The translations under genes and the position numbers were made by a program. Of a DNA stretch of 47,954 nucleotides, positions 45,891 to 47,954 are shown piece by piece. Below the pieces are notes generated by a model. It did no database searches. It was not told the DNA's origin and was given only the letters and a program-made list of their open reading frames with translations. Source of the stretch: an uncultured Eubacteriales bacterium (GTDB lineage Bacteria; Bacillota; Clostridia; Christensenellales; Aristaeellaceae); assembly GCA_902789795.1 (NCBI GenBank), contig CADAPM010000017.1, positions 1 to 47,954 of the forward strand. Reading direction: 5' to 3'. How positions within the stretch are numbered: position 1 is the stretch's first letter; each line of letters opens with the position of its first letter.

Positions 45891-47954
45891 AGAGCTTGAC
45901 CGCAGGCAAGTCCATCAGGCCATTGACGGCGCGCTGTCCGGCCTGACCGGCGATCCCTGGCTGTACAGCAAGGTCTCCGCCGCTGCCGGAAAGGGAGAGA
46001 CTAAAGTGAAACGCAAAATATCTCTGGGCCTGGTGCTGGCCATCGTGCTGGCGCTGCTGGCCACCGCCGCTCTGGCGGCCGCCCTGCTCAGCCATCAGGA
46101 GATCATGGAGCAGGTGGCGGTGCCGCTGGCCAATGAAAATGACGGTCCGACGGGCGTCAACAGAAGCTACACGCCGGAACAGTTGGCGGAGCTGATCCGC
46201 ACGCTGAACGAGAACGGCATCACGCTGGAAGAAAACAACCGTATCATGCAGCTGATCAAAAACGGCCAGGGCTACTGGGAGGAGGAGACCATCATGGAGC
46301 TCTGCCGCCAGGCCTTCGGCGGCAACTTCTACACCTGGACCCTGGAGCAGCAGGACTGGTTCGAGCGCCTGATGGCGGACATCGGATGCAGCGAGACTTA
46401 TCAGAGCCGCCTGCCCGGGCCGGACAATATGAAGTATGAAGACGCCGAAGCCTTCGCCTTCGCGGTATTGCGGGCCAAATACGGCGCGGACCTGCCCCTG
46501 GAGGACCGGACGGTATTCCGGCTCAGCCGGGCCTTCTATCATGACACGGAGGATGAGCTGAGCGGCGCGACCTGGAGCTTTGATCTGGAGCCGCTGGACC
46601 TCACTCACGGGAGCTACAGCGCGGTCTTTGAGGATGCGGATCCGGAGGGCACGGTGCAGACGAGCGCGGACGTGCCGGACTGGACGAAGCCCTATACCGG
46701 GGAAGCGGTGCTGTCAAAGCTCCGCGATATCTACAGCTGGGATCAGGGGGAGTGGCCCCAGTCCGCCTGGCGCACCCTCCACGACATGCTTCAAAATGCC
46801 GTGGAAGAACCGGAAAAGCGCGCCTTCGCGGAGCTGAAGGCTTACCGGCTGACAGAATATCCGGAGCCTGCGGAAACCGACCTGTCCCGGGAAAAGGCAG
46901 TGGAGATCGCCGGCACGGCCGGGCTCGACCCGCGCGCCGCGCTGAACGCCGCCGTGCTGACGGAATACGGGGGACAGCGGCACTGGCTGGTCGGCTACCG
47001 GATCTTCGCCCAGACGGAGGGGCCCGTGGATGAGGCGGCGGGCTGGTACGTCGTCTGCGTCAGCAGCCCGGAGGGCAAGGTCGAATACGCGCGCAAACAG
47101 GGCCGGGATGATAACAGCGCCATCCTTTACACCCCGGAAGCCGCTTATGAAAAGGCCCGGGAGGGGCGGTTGACCCTCAGCGACGCCATCCGCCTGGCGG
47201 CGGAGGCGATCCGGGCTGAGTACCCCGGCCCCGATCTGCTGGACGAAGCGCTGTACCAGGTCTTTGCGGACGGGTACAACCAGTATAACGTCCGTTTTGT
47301 ATCGAACGATATCCATTACGGCGACGCCAGCGCGGTGGTGAAACTGACCGGCGCGGTCCAGAGCGTCGAGGCGGATACCTCAGAGCTGACCGGCGATAAC
47401 CTGATGGACCGCTACTGGTCCGCCTACGGCTACTACGGGGAGTGGACGCAGGAGCGCTGGCAGCAGCTGACCCGCGACATGCAGGCGCTGGAGCCGCAGG
47501 AGGTGGAAGGCAGGCTCATCAAGCAGACCGTCTATCCGCCGGAGAGCGCCGCAAAGATCACCCGTGATCAAGCCATCGCCCTGGCCATTGAGGCCACCGG
47601 CCAGCGCAGCGCCGAGGCCCACACCTGCATCCTGATCGGCGCGGAGCCGCATCCGGTCTGGAAGCTGCGTATGCTGACAGAGGACTACGTGAACCCCATG
47701 ATCGAGCTGGACGCCGAGACCGGCGAGGTGCTGAACACGGACCGCTACAAGGTGGATTATACGCCGCGCTGGCACGTGTTCACCCTGGAGCGCGACTGGC
47801 GGAAAATGGAATTCGATCCGGAGGATCTGGAAGCCCTGGCCCGGCAGGAGATCAGCTTCGCCTACAACAATATGGCGCTGGACGAGCCGGACTTTGATCA
47901 GAATGATCCTGACGGCTGGACCTACGAGCAGGACGGCCTGACCGCGCGCTTCAC
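45883..47954 (+). CDS. Membrane anti-sigma-type protein with large PepSY-like extracytoplasmic region (partial)
   Basis: It runs off the right edge after 690 codons. Residues 1-45 are a short cytoplasmic segment expected to hold the sigma factor, 46-69 a single membrane helix ('LGLVLAIVLALLATAALAAALL'-like), and the rest is outside the membrane. Several PepSY-like stretches are visible, for example 'ITRDQAIALAIEATGQ...PVWKLRML....IELDAETGEVL' near 560-625. The large sensor region is far bigger than in a classic anti-sigma factor. The ATG overlaps the sigma gene by 8 bp and is preceded by GGGAGG. Confidence 0.75.
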   Translation, partial: MREELDRRQVHQAIDGALSGLTGDPWLYSKVSAAAGKGETKVKRKISLGLVLAIVLALLATAALAAALLSHQEIMEQVAVPLANENDGPTGVNRSYTPEQLAELIRTLNENGITLEENNRIMQLIKNGQGYWEEETIMELCRQAFGGNFYTWTLEQQDWFERLMADIGCSETYQSRLPGPDNMKYEDAEAFAFAVLRAKYGADLPLEDRTVFRLSRAFYHDTEDELSGATWSFDLEPLDLTHGSYSAVFEDADPEGTVQTSADVPDWTKPYTGEAVLSKLRDIYSWDQGEWPQSAWRTLHDMLQNAVEEPEKRAFAELKAYRLTEYPEPAETDLSREKAVEIAGTAGLDPRAALNAAVLTEYGGQRHWLVGYRIFAQTEGPVDEAAGWYVVCVSSPEGKVEYARKQGRDDNSAILYTPEAAYEKAREGRLTLSDAIRLAAEAIRAEYPGPDLLDEALYQVFADGYNQYNVRFVSNDIHYGDASAVVKLTGAVQSVEADTSELTGDNLMDRYWSAYGYYGEWTQERWQQLTRDMQALEPQEVEGRLIKQTVYPPESAAKITRDQAIALAIEATGQRSAEAHTCILIGAEPHPVWKLRMLTEDYVNPMIELDAETGEVLNTDRYKVDYTPRWHVFTLERDWRKMEFDPEDLEALARQEISFAYNNMALDEPDFDQNDPDGWTYEQDGLTARF

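Overview
The window reads as chromosome of a GC-rich, low-oxygen Bacillota (class Clostridia), probably from a gut or rumen. Support comes from strong AGGAGG ribosome sites, sigma-A promoters with TTGACA/TATAAT-like boxes almost always 17 bp apart, an oxygen-labile two-subunit iron-sulfur serine dehydratase (SdaAB/SdaAA), a BspA-type leucine-rich-repeat surface protein, a GPH sugar symporter, cytoplasmic alpha-amylases and a MoxR/DUF58/transglutaminase operon. A closer placement (for example Christensenellales relatives) would be a guess.

Layout. 1-600: edge of a minus-strand gene, a half repeat element and a doubtful small ORF. 612-4601 (-): large secreted LRR protein. 4602-5050: its promoter, a candidate small RNA and a repeat element. 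5051-12197 (+): an eroded phage island holding a possible small terminase, large terminase, SPP1-type portal, an independent 'moron' gene, scaffold, major capsid, connector proteins, holin and endolysin. It has no tail, integrase or repressor genes, and most of its larger gaps carry a host-type repeat. 12291-12422: a hairpin MITE-like element. 12440-14668 (-): HD-domain protein and a GH13 glucosidase. 15122-16362 (+): SPFH/prohibitin-like protein and a small repeat protein. 16456-17797 (-): esterase and MsrA. 18122-24508 (+): PotABCD-type ABC importer, adenine deaminase and a nucleoside phosphorylase, behind a structured leader; this looks like a purine uptake and salvage locus. 24681-26855 (+): serine dehydratase plus a uridine-kinase-like P-loop kinase. 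26985-28430 (+): small secreted protein and a DUF362 protein. 28513-30792: divergent SpoU methyltransferase and secreted PIG-L deacetylase. 30927-37857 (+): cell-surface operon (CARDB-like membrane protein, lamin-tail protein, MoxR ATPase, frameshifted DUF58 protein, transglutaminase). 37977-43942 (+): lipase-like DUF2974 protein, GPH symporter, HAD phosphatase, RlmH and an alpha-amylase. 44133-44354 (+): orphan double-glycine-leader peptide. 44419-45204 (-): MscS channel. 45372-end (+): ECF sigma factor and its membrane anti-sigma partner, cut by the window end.

The most unusual feature is a family of about ten intergenic elements built from purine-rich heptamer arrays. In the complete copies a left array is matched by its reverse complement on the right, around one of two conserved cores. 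The heptamer sequence changes from element to element, yet both arms of one element carry the same version. A second theme is promoters placed inside RNA hairpin arms, so that self-initiated and read-through transcripts would fold differently (30830-30905, 42411-42468).
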